Below, piece after piece: positions 52,228-61,952 of a stretch of 64,000 nt of DNA. The DNA is from Bacillota bacterium. Its GTDB lineage: Bacteria; Bacillota; Clostridia; Lachnospirales; Lachnospiraceae. The DNA lies in assembly GCA_023414355.1 (NCBI GenBank), contig JAEZOB010000072.1, positions 1-64,000 on the forward strand, read 5' to 3'. The notes below the pieces were generated by a model, which had not been told where the DNA came from, did no database searches, and saw only the letters and a list, made by a program, of their open reading frames with translations. Position 1 is the stretch's first letter; each line of letters opens with the position of its first letter. The position numbers were made by a program, and so were the translations under genes.

Positions 52228-53502
52228 TTATTGCAAAGCGTAAAAATATCCGTCAGTACTTCCGAAGTATACGACGTTATGATCTACTACAGGAGAGGAT
52301 AGGATGGAACCTAAGGAATGAAACAGATCATAAATTGCTTTCATGTCCCAATTGTAGCTATCTTCTAAGCCTTTGATAATATGATCTTCTGAATTAAAGA
52401 CCTTTGAGTAGTTTGCTTTGCTGGCATCAGTTTGGTAAGTCCAATTTACTTTACCGGTATCTAAAGCTACGTTATAAAGCTTTCCGTTAAAGCATCCAAA
52501 GTATAAAGACTGATCAACGATTGCGGCAGAGCCGAAGACATTCAGATTTAACTGCATATCCCATTTCTTTTCGCCGCTCTTGGCATCCATTGCATAATAA
52601 CGCTGAGCATCGGAGGTACCGAAATAAATAACGCCATCCTTAATTGAGGGCGTTGAAATAACCCAGCTGTTGGGTACTTTAAAGTTCCACTTTCCGGTTC
52701 CTTTTTCTGTATCCAGGGCATAGATGTTATAGTCACGACACCCGAAGTAAACGATGCCATCGGATACGGTTGCAGAACCTTGTACTTCCCCGAGCGGGAA
52801 CCAGGTATCACCTACGGTTTTGAACTTCCACTTCTTCTTACCGGTAGCTGCATCGATTGCAAAGAAATAACCCTCATAATTACCGATATAGATGGTTCCC
52901 TTTTCAATGGCAGGTGTTGCATGTATGATACCCTTGGTAGTGAATTTCCATTTCTGAGTTCCGTTTTTGACATTTAATGCGTATAGATTACCATCTCCGC
53001 TGCCAAAGTATACAACATTATTATAAATTGCCGGGGAGGAAAGATAGTAGTCCCAGATGTCATATTCCTTTTCCCCATTTGTCTTGAATTCCCACTTTAA
53101 CTTGCCGCTTGCGATATCCACGGCATAGAGGGAGCCGTCTGCTGAATTGAAAAAAGCAGTATTATTGTAAATAGTGGCGGTAGAATTGACATCTCCCCCG
53201 GTTTTGAATTTCCACTTTAGTGTCCCATCCTTGTTATCTACTGCATAGAAATAATCGTCTGTGCTACCAAAGAAGGATACGCCGTTATATAGTACCGGAG
53301 AAGAATAGATCTTACCTTCTGTCTTGAATCTCCACTTTACGGTTTTTTCTTTCACATTATCTTCTGTGGTGTATACTCCTGTGTGTTGAAGGTCGTTCTG
53401 GAACATAGCGTTTTTTGTTTCCCCCTTAACCCCTACGGGTGCAATGATCATGGTCCATACGGAAAGACTAAGTATGAATGCAATTACTTTTTTGTGTTTC
53501 AT
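52228..53502 (-). CDS. Secreted PQQ-like beta-propeller repeat protein
   Basis: A 424-residue exported protein. A signal peptide covers residues 1-27. Then come about eight repeats of the type KWKFKTxG...YAVDxxxGxLKW, each with an Ala-Val-Asp or Ala-Leu-Asp and closing WxF motif, as in PQQ_2/BamB-like eight-bladed propellers. The metal- and PQQ-ligating residues of quinoprotein dehydrogenases are not evident, so this is more likely a binding scaffold. AGGAGG precedes the ATG. It is divergent from a large XRE-type regulator and convergent with the ABC operon. Confidence 0.88.
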   Translation of the reverse strand: MKHKKVIAFILSLSVWTMIIAPVGVKGETKNAMFQNDLQHTGVYTTEDNVKEKTVKWRFKTEGKIYSSPVLYNGVSFFGSTDDYFYAVDNKDGTLKWKFKTGGDVNSTATIYNNTAFFNSADGSLYAVDIASGKLKWEFKTNGEKEYDIWDYYLSSPAIYNNVVYFGSGDGNLYALNVKNGTQKWKFTTKGIIHATPAIEKGTIYIGNYEGYFFAIDAATGKKKWKFKTVGDTWFPLGEVQGSATVSDGIVYFGCRDYNIYALDTEKGTGKWNFKVPNSWVISTPSIKDGVIYFGTSDAQRYYAMDAKSGEKKWDMQLNLNVFGSAAIVDQSLYFGCFNGKLYNVALDTGKVNWTYQTDASKANYSKVFNSEDHIIKGLEDSYNWDMKAIYDLFHSLGSILSSPVVDHNVVYFGSTDGYFYALQ

Positions 53503-53591
53503 ATTACCCTCCTGATTTTTTATGATACCAGCATCATACCATGCTGTTACTCTGACATCTAGGAGGACAGGACACTTCTGGCCTGGCCATA

Positions 53592-53620
53592 TTGTAAACC
53601 TAAGTCTGTAATGGTAAAAT
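53592..53620 (+). promoter_or_regulatory. Promoter of the XRE-type regulator
   Basis: TTGTAA at 53592-53597 and TAAAAT at 53615-53620 with a 17-bp spacer, about 35 bp before the start codon. Confidence 0.65.
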
Positions 53621-53654
53621 AGATAAAACGATTGTGTGGGGGATAAGATGAAGT

Positions 53655-55265
53655 ATGGAACGAAAGATAACCTTTGGTGTATGTCTAAATGAACTACTCA
53701 TAGCGCGAGGTTGGTCAGCGGCTCAATTATCCAGAGAAATTAATACGGATGCTTCCTATGTAAGAAGGTGGATACGAGGAGAAAGAGTTCCCTCTTTAAA
53801 ATCTGAATTCATCGCTCAGATTGCTTACAGCCTTAGCTATGGAATTGACAGCCGAGGTAATAATGCGGTAAGAAAAGCGCTCCTGAACACCTTAATTGAG
53901 ATGGGCTTCTTGATAGACCAGGAGAAGGATTTGAAGGAGCTTCTGACAGAAGGCCTGACCGCATCGCAGGTAACTTCCTTAAAGCTTAATATTGAGGATA
54001 GAAGGATGAGAACAAATACTCATGATGATGATATCATGAGCATTCTAAAGCATTCCAGAGCTTCATACGAAAACACGTTGAATTTCTCTGCCATCTTATC
54101 TGATAAATCAAGCCTGGCTGCACCCTTTGGCTTTCTGCAGGGAAGATCGGCAATATTGAAGGCAGTCATTGCATTACTTAGTGAAGCAGCCAAGCGTGGA
54201 GAGCCGGATGAGATTCTTCTTACCTTTCAAGGGGATTATGACATTTCTGATAAAAGTGACCTAAGCAGAGAATGGAATCAAGCTTTTATTGCAGTGCTGA
54301 AAAAAGGATGGAATATCCGGCATTTGATGAGATTGAACAAGAATGTGAACCGCTCCTTTCGAATCGTGAGTAAGATATTTCACTGGATCGGCTATCGAGG
54401 AAAATATGAACCCTATTATTTCAGTAAATACGGAACTGCTTCTCCCGCATTTGAGATTATTCTTGTAAAGAATGTGGGAGCTTTAATTTGCTTTCAAACC
54501 GGAGAAAGTGATTATGTAGATACGGCGTTCTATGTTCATCAGAAGGAAGCGATGGAAGCACTGATCGGATATTTTAATAAACTATCTGCAAATACGCAAC
54601 CAATTATTGATCTGATTAGCCTGGATGAGTATTTCTGCCAAACAACTGTAATGGATAAAACACCAAATAATCATTATATTAGCTTTCATGACTTACATAT
54701 GCTCACTTACCCCTATCAGATCTGGTGCAAATATCTTCAGAGAACCATTACAGACCCAGTGGAGAGAGAGCAGCATGCAAGCCGGATCAAAAGCCGCTTG
54801 GAATCCTTCTATGATCAAATTGAACGATATAAGTACCGAATTATTTGTCCTGCTAAGGCGATAGAATATCTGGTAAAGTCTAACCGCTACTATCTGCAGG
54901 GCAAATATCAAAAACCCACCAAGGAAGATATTATTGAGCATATTAGGCATCTCATTCTCCTGCTTGAAACCTATCAGAATCTGGAGATGGCACTACTGGA
55001 GGATAATCAAAAGGATTTACTTTCTCCAAGAAATTGGGAGGTGAAAGGCGAGCATAGTGTATTTATGAGTCTCTATAGTGTCACGGATATAGAATATGAG
55101 GAGAATAAAATGTATATTTCTATCAGTGAAGGAACGATTGCAAGCTCTTTTCAGGATTACTACAATGAAGTATGGGACAGAATTACACCTCGCTGTAAGG
55201 ACAAAGCCCAGGTGATTGCCTGGTTGAAGCAGCAGATGACCGTATTACTAAGAAATCATGGATAA
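53655..55265 (+). CDS. Large XRE-type regulator with unknown C-terminal domain
   Basis: A 536-residue protein. Residues 5-60 are an XRE-like helix-turn-helix (LLIARGWSAAQLSREI, then YVRRWIRGERVPS). The remaining 470 residues are soluble and helical, without a recognised motif. They include a segment at about 180-330 alternating beta and alpha elements (ILLTFQGDYDIS, FEIILVKNVGALICF). It resembles long regulators that hold a sensor or PLD-like domain after the HTH, but no catalytic residues are evident. It is divergent from the propeller gene, and the tocopherol-cyclase-like gene lies downstream. The ligand is unknown. Confidence 0.72.
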   Translation: MERKITFGVCLNELLIARGWSAAQLSREINTDASYVRRWIRGERVPSLKSEFIAQIAYSLSYGIDSRGNNAVRKALLNTLIEMGFLIDQEKDLKELLTEGLTASQVTSLKLNIEDRRMRTNTHDDDIMSILKHSRASYENTLNFSAILSDKSSLAAPFGFLQGRSAILKAVIALLSEAAKRGEPDEILLTFQGDYDISDKSDLSREWNQAFIAVLKKGWNIRHLMRLNKNVNRSFRIVSKIFHWIGYRGKYEPYYFSKYGTASPAFEIILVKNVGALICFQTGESDYVDTAFYVHQKEAMEALIGYFNKLSANTQPIIDLISLDEYFCQTTVMDKTPNNHYISFHDLHMLTYPYQIWCKYLQRTITDPVEREQHASRIKSRLESFYDQIERYKYRIICPAKAIEYLVKSNRYYLQGKYQKPTKEDIIEHIRHLILLLETYQNLEMALLEDNQKDLLSPRNWEVKGEHSVFMSLYSVTDIEYEENKMYISISEGTIASSFQDYYNEVWDRITPRCKDKAQVIAWLKQQMTVLLRNHG

Positions 55266-55350
55266 TCATTTGTTCTGATGACGAGCAGATTACAAAGGCT
55301 GTGTTAAAGAATATCCAATCAAGGCGTACCGTGGGGATATGATTTGATGA

Positions 55351-55397
55351 GTGATATATTTGAAGATTGGCAGGAGAAAGGCTATTTGGTATAATAA
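55351..55397 (+). promoter_or_regulatory. Promoter of the tocopherol-cyclase-like gene, copy B of a duplicated promoter
   Basis: TTGGCA at 55367-55372 and TATAAT at 55390-55395, spacer 17 bp. It matches 46161-46207 at 42 of 47 positions; the match ends within a few bases on both sides. Confidence 0.85.
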
Positions 55398-55462
55398 ATA
55401 TCATGAGACAGTATTTCCTGAGGTTTATTAGTATTAGTTGACAGAAGGGGTGTGGTGAAAAT

Positions 55463-56575
55463 ATGAATAAATCAGACTTGACCCGTAATGGGTATATGCT
55501 TAACGGTGCGCTTGCGAGGAAAGGGTATGATTGGTGGTGGCATTCCTTTATCGGTTTTCATCGGAAAACAGGCCGGAAGCAGGCATTTTTCATAGAGTAT
55601 TTCATTATTAACCCTGCGCTAGGGAAATCAACACCGGTCTGGGGACAAACACCTGACAAGCAGTTACCTTCCTATGCCATGGTGAAGGCAGGAGCTTGGG
55701 GCGAAGGGAAAAAACAATTGCATGCGTTCTTCCCAATCTCTGAGTTGAAGCTTCAGAATGATCCATTGACTGTATCCGTCGGTAATTGCAGACTTACAGA
55801 AAAAGCAATGCAGGGCAGCGTATCTGTTAGCGAAGCTGAGGCAGAAAGACCCGAGATGATGTGCGATGCAGGCAGGATGGAGTGGGATTTGAAAATCAAT
55901 AAGCAGGTGGCCTTTCATGTGGGATACGGAGCCAGCCGATTTTTCAGAGCGCTGAACGCCTTTGCAATGTTCTGGCATGCGGAGGGAATGAAGACTGAAT
56001 ACAAGGGAACCGTTACCTTCGACGGTGAGATATACGATATTGATCCGGAACGTGCTTGTGGATATGCAGATAAAAATTGGGGCAAAGACTTTACCAGTCC
56101 CTGGGTATGGATCAGCAGCTGCAATATTACGAGTAATATCACCGGGAAAAAGCTGAATCATACCGTATTTGATATCGGTGGCGGCAGGCCGGTTGTATTC
56201 GGTCGTGCTCTGGAACGCAGGCTGTTGATGGACCTTTTCTATGAGGGGAAAGACTATGAATTTAATTTCTCGAAATTTTTCGATAGAGTAAAAACAACCT
56301 TTCAATGCTATGAAACAGAAACTGAGGTTGTATGGAAGATTCATACGCAAAACAGAAAGGCTGGAATGGATGTGTTTTGCTCCTGTCTGAAATCAGAAAT
56401 GCTTCTGGTAAACTATGAAGCGCCGGATGGCAGTAAAAGGCACAACCGTCTGTGGAACGGCGGTACCGGCAGCGGTACGATTAAGTTATATAAGAAAGAG
56501 AAGAACCAACGTATCCTGATTGATGAGCTGAGCTTTTCTGATGCCGGATGCGAATACGGCGAGTATACGGAGTAG
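55463..56575 (+). CDS. Tocopherol-cyclase-like lipocalin-fold protein
   Basis: A 370-residue soluble protein resembling the tocopherol cyclase family (PF14249) of two beta-barrel halves. The block CGYADKNWGKDFTSPWVWISS (read in parts, about 196-216) corresponds to the hallmark EKNWGxxFPxxWxW of that family, and WWWHSFIGFHRKTGRKQAFFIEY opens the fold near residue 24. A tocopherol function is not expected in an anaerobic Firmicute, so it may bind or modify another isoprenoid or lipid. AGAAGGGG precedes the ATG. It is cotranscribed with the hydrolase, from a promoter nearly identical to that of the kinase operon. Confidence 0.75.
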   Translation: MNKSDLTRNGYMLNGALARKGYDWWWHSFIGFHRKTGRKQAFFIEYFIINPALGKSTPVWGQTPDKQLPSYAMVKAGAWGEGKKQLHAFFPISELKLQNDPLTVSVGNCRLTEKAMQGSVSVSEAEAERPEMMCDAGRMEWDLKINKQVAFHVGYGASRFFRALNAFAMFWHAEGMKTEYKGTVTFDGEIYDIDPERACGYADKNWGKDFTSPWVWISSCNITSNITGKKLNHTVFDIGGGRPVVFGRALERRLLMDLFYEGKDYEFNFSKFFDRVKTTFQCYETETEVVWKIHTQNRKAGMDVFCSCLKSEMLLVNYEAPDGSKRHNRLWNGGTGSGTIKLYKKEKNQRILIDELSFSDAGCEYGEYTE

Positions 56576-56578
56576 CTT

Positions 56579-57334
56579 ATGAATATAAAAAAGAAAATGA
56601 AATTAGGTAAGGGGATTGCGATCGGTTTTATAGCATTTACCCTGATTATTATTGGTTCCTTTATGATCTACGCATCCAATTATTATCATGCAGAGGACGT
56701 AGCAATCGAAGCCGCAATCATAGATAGCGGAATAGATATCTCGAACAAAGACGGAGCGATGATATTTGATCCGGGTAACGCTGATACTGCATTGATCTTA
56801 TATCCGGGCGGAAAAGTGGAATATACAGCCTATGAGCCGTTGATGATCAAAATTGCACAGAAGGGAATCCTCTGCATCCTGCCGAAAATGCCCCTCAATC
56901 TGGCAGTATTTGATAGTAATGCAGCCGATGCTTATCTTTCTGACTATCCGGAAATCAGCCGTTGGTATGTAGGCGGCCACTCGCTTGGCGGAAGTATGGC
57001 AGCAAGCTATGCTTCGAAAAACAGCTCTAAGCTAAACGGATTGATTCTGCTGGCATCGTACTCGACTGCTGACCTATCATCGAACGGCATGAAGGTAATG
57101 AGTATCTATGGCAGTAAAGACGGCATTCTGAACAAAGTAGCCTATCAGAAATATAAAAGTAATTTACCTGAAAATTATACGGAACTGGTACTCGAGGGAG
57201 GCAATCATGCAGGCTTTGGCTGTTACGGACCACAAAAGGGCGATGGCATAGCTGATATCACTTCGGAGCAGCAACAGACAGATACAGCAGAGGCTGTTGC
57301 TGAATTTTGTCTTGTAAAGAATAGTGATGACTAG
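56579..57334 (+). CDS. Membrane-anchored alpha/beta hydrolase
   Basis: A 251-residue protein with an N-terminal membrane helix or uncleaved signal (residues 13-32) and an alpha/beta hydrolase domain (Abhydrolase_5). The nucleophile Ser is in GGHSLGG (about 143), the acid in YGSKDG (about 180) and the His in GGNHAGF (about 213). Likely an esterase or lipase-like enzyme at the outer face. It starts three bases after the stop of the tocopherol-cyclase-like gene, so both act in one process, perhaps on a lipid. Confidence 0.85.
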   Translation: MNIKKKMKLGKGIAIGFIAFTLIIIGSFMIYASNYYHAEDVAIEAAIIDSGIDISNKDGAMIFDPGNADTALILYPGGKVEYTAYEPLMIKIAQKGILCILPKMPLNLAVFDSNAADAYLSDYPEISRWYVGGHSLGGSMAASYASKNSSKLNGLILLASYSTADLSSNGMKVMSIYGSKDGILNKVAYQKYKSNLPENYTELVLEGGNHAGFGCYGPQKGDGIADITSEQQQTDTAEAVAEFCLVKNSDD

Positions 57335-57340
57335 AATATA

Positions 57341-57382
57341 CACATCTGTGGAATGGCTGATTGTTCCATAGGTGTGTTTTTT
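57341..57382 (+). terminator. Terminator of the cyclase-like/hydrolase operon
   Basis: CACATCTGTGGAA pairs (two G-U pairs) with TTCCATAGGTGTG, followed by TTTTTTCTTG. Confidence 0.85.
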
Positions 57383-57553
57383 CTTGAAAGAAGTATTTCA
57401 TGGGATTCACGGAAAATTATTACCCAATAAGTAAGAAATTATGGTATGATAGTTAATATATGATTGACTAAAATTATTTGGTTTTCTGTAGCTGATCTTC
57501 TGATTCATACAGATGAATCATGAAATATCAACAAATAGTGCTCAGGGGGAAAC

Positions 57554-59191
57554 ATGTATAAGGTATTTTTGGTAGAGGACGAAATTATTCTAAGAGAAGG
57601 AATCAAGAACAATATTCACTGGGAAGAGGAAGGCTTTGAGATTGTCGGGGATGAAAGCGATGGCGAATTGGCATACCCGATGATTTTAAGGGAACAGCCG
57701 GATATTCTTATCACAGATATTAAGATGCCCTTTATGGATGGGCTCGAACTGAGCAAGCTTGTAAAGAAGGAAATGCCTCAGCTAAAGATCATTATAATCA
57801 GTGGTTATAGTGATTTTGGTTATGCACAGCAGGCGATTGATATCGGTATCACAGAATACCTTTTGAAACCAATTACCTCCAATAAGCTTATGGCAGCTGT
57901 GAAAAATGCTGCTTCTGTAATTGAAAAGGAGCGAAAAGAGAAACAGATACTCGAGCAATATCAACATCTGGTTTATCAGAAGCAGGGTGAAAAAAGAAAG
58001 GATTTCTTTAATGCTTTGGTAAGCGGAAAGATGTCACTGACACAAATCATTGAGCAGGAAGAAGAGCTTGGTATCGATATGGTAGCAAGTGTCTTTTGCG
58101 TGATGCTGTTTCAGTTCAAGGTGCAGGAGGATATGTACGAGTATTCAAATGAAATCGTACAGTGTGAAGCTAAAATGCAGGAGGCTTTGAGGAAATATTC
58201 CGACATCAAGGTTTTTGAACGTGGGATGGATGGTTGGGCATTTATCCTTTTGGGGGAAAATGAAGAACAGATTGAAGCGTTAAATCAGGAATTATGCCAG
58301 CTGCTGATTGAGATCAGTGGTGGCAGAGCTCATTACTTTGGAGGAATAGGCAGGATTGTTCATCGAGTGCGGGATATACAGCAGTCTTATCTCGATGCGA
58401 ACAGAGCATTTTCTATGCGCTATTTTGAACGTGGTGATCAGTTCTTATCTCACCATGAAGTACATACCATAAGGGATCAAATCGGAAAGTGGGTCGATGT
58501 CAGTGAATTAAATCTTGAGAAGCTGGATCGAATTCTCCTGGAGGAATTTCTAAAAAGAGGAACAATTCAGGATGTGGATGAATTCGTTGACAGATATTTT
58601 GACGGCTTTGATGCCAGTGCGATGAATTCCACCCTGTTTCGTCAGTATATCATGATGGACGGATATTCTGCTATCATGAGATTTCTCAAGAACCTTAAGT
58701 ATTCCAAAGAAAAGATAGATAACAATTTAAAGCTTATGAATGATTTTAACGAGCAGCTCACCAGCCTGGAGGATTGCCGTAAGTTCTATAAATCCATCCT
58801 GAGAGAGGCTATAGAGCTACGAAATATGAGCAGTCAGAAAAGATATTCCGGGCTCATAGAAAAAGCAAAGGAGTATATTCACCTTAGATATTCCATGAGC
58901 GATCTGACCTTGGATAAGGTGGCTTCCAAGGTAAATATCAGCCCAAATTATTTCAGTTCGTTGTTCAATCAGGAGACAGGAATGACTTTTATTGAATATC
59001 TTACGGATATCCGCATGGAGAAAGCGAAAGAGTATTTAAGATGCTCTAGCAAGAAAATCACTGAAATTGGATATTTGGTTGGTTATCTTGATTCCCATTA
59101 TTTCAGCTATATCTTTAAAAAGACTCAGAATTGTACGCCATCAGAATACAGGCTGCAGGGAAAGGGGAAGAATGAGGAAAGTTACGAATGA
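57554..59191 (+). CDS. YesN-type response regulator with AraC DNA-binding domain
   Basis: A 545-residue regulator. The receiver domain (1-120) has VEDE, the phospho-acceptor in ILITDIKMPFMDG and Lys in YLLKPI. A long helical middle (125-430) follows. The C-terminal AraC HTH (435-540) has LTLDKVASKVNISPNYFSSLF and ITEIGYLVGYLDSHYFSYIFKK in parts. It overlaps the kinase gene by 20 bases, so the two are translated together. It should activate the sugar transport genes downstream when the kinase reports the sugar. Confidence 0.93.
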   Translation: MYKVFLVEDEIILREGIKNNIHWEEEGFEIVGDESDGELAYPMILREQPDILITDIKMPFMDGLELSKLVKKEMPQLKIIIISGYSDFGYAQQAIDIGITEYLLKPITSNKLMAAVKNAASVIEKERKEKQILEQYQHLVYQKQGEKRKDFFNALVSGKMSLTQIIEQEEELGIDMVASVFCVMLFQFKVQEDMYEYSNEIVQCEAKMQEALRKYSDIKVFERGMDGWAFILLGENEEQIEALNQELCQLLIEISGGRAHYFGGIGRIVHRVRDIQQSYLDANRAFSMRYFERGDQFLSHHEVHTIRDQIGKWVDVSELNLEKLDRILLEEFLKRGTIQDVDEFVDRYFDGFDASAMNSTLFRQYIMMDGYSAIMRFLKNLKYSKEKIDNNLKLMNDFNEQLTSLEDCRKFYKSILREAIELRNMSSQKRYSGLIEKAKEYIHLRYSMSDLTLDKVASKVNISPNYFSSLFNQETGMTFIEYLTDIRMEKAKEYLRCSSKKITEIGYLVGYLDSHYFSYIFKKTQNCTPSEYRLQGKGKNEESYE

Positions 59192-60653
59192 TAAACAAAT
59201 CAAATACCCGTTGCGGCTGAAACTGATCCTTGTAGCGGCAATCATCATCATTCCGATGATTATTCTTTCTGTATACCAGATTACGGCTTTACATAATTAT
59301 AGTACCGCTTATGATACGATTGTACGAAGAATTACTTCTGCAAATACCTATAACCTAAATTTTAAGTCCGAGATGGACGAAAGCATGTATAAGATCGTAG
59401 TGGAAGCAGAGACCTTCGAATCCATCGATGATAATCACGATTTAAAGAACCCGTATGAATTGATCGAATCTGCAAGAAGCAATTTTTCACACCTGCGGGA
59501 GATTACCACCAGTAGAGAGAGCCTTGGTTGGATCAAACGAATTCTACTGAACCTAAACACACTGGAAGATAGAATCAATGAGATCCGTGATAATCTGGAA
59601 CAGACAGGGCATTATGAAGAAAATATTGCGATGCTGGAGTCTGACATTTATATTCTGACAGAGCTGTTTCAGGAAGAAATTCAATATTATATTTATTATG
59701 AAACACAAAATTTTGAGGCAATCAGACAGAGCTTGAATGAGCAGGTAACTAAAGTAATCCTGACAATGATTGTAGCCTTAGGGTCTATTATTATAGCTTC
59801 CTTCCTGATGAATGCCCTTTTGACAGAAAGTATCACAAAACCCATCTCTATGCTATGCGAGAAGACTGCTTTGGTAGCAAAAGGTGATTTTACTACGAGG
59901 ACCTCCTGTGAGAATCATGATGAGTTATCGATATTATCCGATAGCTTTAATGATATGGCCATGAAGCTGGAGCAGCAGGTGAACAGCATCAAGCAGGAGC
60001 AGGAAAACTTAAGAAATATGGAGTTAAAGCTCTTGCAGGCACAGATTAATCCGCATTTTCTATATAATACATTGGATACCATTATCTGGCTGATCGAAGG
60101 CAGCAAAAATAAAGAAGCGATTGATATCGTGATATCCTTATCAGAATTTTTTAGAGTGGCTGTGAGTAAGGGCAGGGACTTTATTACAATTCGTGAAGAG
60201 GAAATACATATTAAAAGTTATCTACAGATACAGCAATCCCGTTATAGTGATATTCTTGATTATGAAATCAACATTCCGGAAGAATTATATCAATATCAGA
60301 TATTAAAGCTGACACTGCAGCCATTGGTTGAGAATTCCTTATATCATGGAATTAAAATGCTAAGAGCCCGAGGGAAAATCACAGTAACAGGAGAGAAGAT
60401 AGACGACGACTTATGCTTTTGCGTCATCGATAATGGTATTGGTATGGAGGAAGAGGAACTGGAGGAGCTTCGTATGGCTGTTGAATTACCGGGAAGTGAA
60501 CAGAGTACCGGTTTTGGCCTGGCCAATGTAAATAAGCGGATCAAATTAAATTATGGTCAAAGTTACGGCCTTGATATTCAAAGTAAAAAGGGAGAGGGCA
60601 CAGCGATCACAATCAGGATACCGGTTCGCCCTGCAGAAATGGGAAGGAGCTAG
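59172..60653 (+). CDS. YesM-type sensor histidine kinase
   Basis: A 493-residue kinase of the LytS/YesM class. Helices lie at residues 15-35 and about 190-215, enclosing an outside sensor domain of about 150 residues. A HAMP domain spans 215-265, then the His_kinase domain with QAQINPHFLYNTLD (phospho-acceptor His near 297), and an ATPase with NSLYHGI, DNGIGM and GFGLANV. An ATG at 59067 lies inside the regulator gene; 59172 after AGGGGAAG is preferred. The YtfQ-like lipoprotein gene starts eight bases later and is its probable ligand-presenting partner. Confidence 0.93.
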   Translation: MRKVTNDKQIKYPLRLKLILVAAIIIIPMIILSVYQITALHNYSTAYDTIVRRITSANTYNLNFKSEMDESMYKIVVEAETFESIDDNHDLKNPYELIESARSNFSHLREITTSRESLGWIKRILLNLNTLEDRINEIRDNLEQTGHYEENIAMLESDIYILTELFQEEIQYYIYYETQNFEAIRQSLNEQVTKVILTMIVALGSIIIASFLMNALLTESITKPISMLCEKTALVAKGDFTTRTSCENHDELSILSDSFNDMAMKLEQQVNSIKQEQENLRNMELKLLQAQINPHFLYNTLDTIIWLIEGSKNKEAIDIVISLSEFFRVAVSKGRDFITIREEEIHIKSYLQIQQSRYSDILDYEINIPEELYQYQILKLTLQPLVENSLYHGIKMLRARGKITVTGEKIDDDLCFCVIDNGIGMEEEELEELRMAVELPGSEQSTGFGLANVNKRIKLNYGQSYGLDIQSKKGEGTAITIRIPVRPAEMGRS

Positions 60654-60661
60654 GAGAAGAT

Positions 60662-61735
60662 ATGAATAAAAAACTCATTATTATATTGGTGGTTTTTCTG
60701 GCAATCCCGATTACTCTTGTCAGCTGCAGCTTACAACCGATCAAGATCCCTCAATATGCTGAAATGGATAATTCGGAGGAGACCGATTCTGATTTAATCG
60801 TAGTAGGCTTCTCGCAACTGGGTTCTGAATCTGATTGGCGTACAGCTAATACAAAATCGATCCAGAATGCGCTGACAGAAGAGAATGGGTTTTCTCTGAT
60901 TTTTAGTAACGGAAGACAGAAGCAGGAGAATCAGATTAAGGATGTTCGAAGCTTTATTTTCCAGGAAGTGGATTATATCGTAATTGCTCCAACGACTGAG
61001 ACCGGATGGGATACGGTGTTGCAGGAAGCGAAAGAAGCCGGGATTCCGGTGATTCTTGTGGATCGTATGATCGATACGAAGAACGACAGTCATTATGTCG
61101 CAAGTGTGGGCACGGATAAATACGAGGAAGGCTTAAAAGCAGGGAGATGGCTGGAACAGTATCTGGACAAAAAGAGCAAAGAAGAGGCCTCGGGAGGAAA
61201 CAAGAATACAAGGAAGAAGAAAAACCATACCTCTGATGACGTAAATATTGTCGTACTGGAGGGAACACAAAATTCCACTGCTCAGCTGGGACGTTCGAAG
61301 GGCTTCAACGAGATAGCCGAGCAGCACAAGACCTGGAAGATTCTTGCACATGAAGACGGTGATTTTACAAAGGCCAAGGGCAAAGAAGTAATGGCAAAAT
61401 ACCTGAAGCAATTTAAGGATGTCGATGTCCTGGTTTCACAGAATGATGATATGACCTTTGGAGCAATCGAAGCAATACGAGAGGCCGGATTAACCTGCGG
61501 ATTGAACGGAGATATCACTGTGATTTCTTTTGATGCTGTCTCGGAAGCCTTTGATAAGATGGAAGCAGGTCTCATTAATGTCGATATTGAATGCAATCCT
61601 TTGCAGGGGCCGCTGATCGCAGAGATCATCGAACGTCTGGAAAAGGGAGAAAAGGTTGACAAGGTTTCTTATGTGGAGGAAAAGGTATTCGAAGCAGGAA
61701 ATGCGAGTAAAGACCGTGTAGGACGAAGCTATTAG
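60662..61735 (+). CDS. YtfQ-like sugar-binding lipoprotein, probable sensor partner
   Basis: A 357-residue lipoprotein (lipobox LVSCS, Cys near residue 22) with a periplasmic-binding-protein type I fold. GSESDWRTANTKS, GRQKQENQIKDVRSF, TGWDTVLQEAKEAGIPV and DFTKAKGKEVM are strikingly like E. coli YtfQ, the galactofuranose-binding protein. A charged insert lies at about 168-188 (KKSKEEASGGNKNTRKKK). It is cotranscribed with YesN/YesM rather than with a permease, so it probably presents the sugar to the kinase, as XylFII does for LytS. A second YtfQ-like protein follows. Confidence 0.87.
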   Translation: MNKKLIIILVVFLAIPITLVSCSLQPIKIPQYAEMDNSEETDSDLIVVGFSQLGSESDWRTANTKSIQNALTEENGFSLIFSNGRQKQENQIKDVRSFIFQEVDYIVIAPTTETGWDTVLQEAKEAGIPVILVDRMIDTKNDSHYVASVGTDKYEEGLKAGRWLEQYLDKKSKEEASGGNKNTRKKKNHTSDDVNIVVLEGTQNSTAQLGRSKGFNEIAEQHKTWKILAHEDGDFTKAKGKEVMAKYLKQFKDVDVLVSQNDDMTFGAIEAIREAGLTCGLNGDITVISFDAVSEAFDKMEAGLINVDIECNPLQGPLIAEIIERLEKGEKVDKVSYVEEKVFEAGNASKDRVGRSY

Positions 61736-61860
61736 TAAAAAATCAAACATATTTCATAAGAATCTTAACCAAACATTTACCTAAAAAGAAGTATAGTAAA
61801 ATAAACTACAAAGACAGGAAATTTTTCCGTATTTTTATGGTCTGAAGTTGAATATACTGT

Positions 61861-61876
61861 GTTTACAAAAGTAAAC
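61861..61876 (+). promoter_or_regulatory. Palindrome before the second YtfQ-like gene
   Basis: GTTTAC-AAAA-GTAAAC lies about 80 bp upstream of the start codon in a 217-bp gap. A TATACT at about 61851 may be a -10. It is a candidate site for the YesN-type regulator or for catabolite control; neither is proven. A second weak pair, CACTC/GAGTG, lies near 61893-61912. Confidence 0.4.
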
Positions 61877-61952
61877 TCAATCTTTTGTGAACACTCAATA
61901 TTATTAGAGTGAATTCAATAAAATTGAGAAAAAATGAATGGAGGAGAAATTT

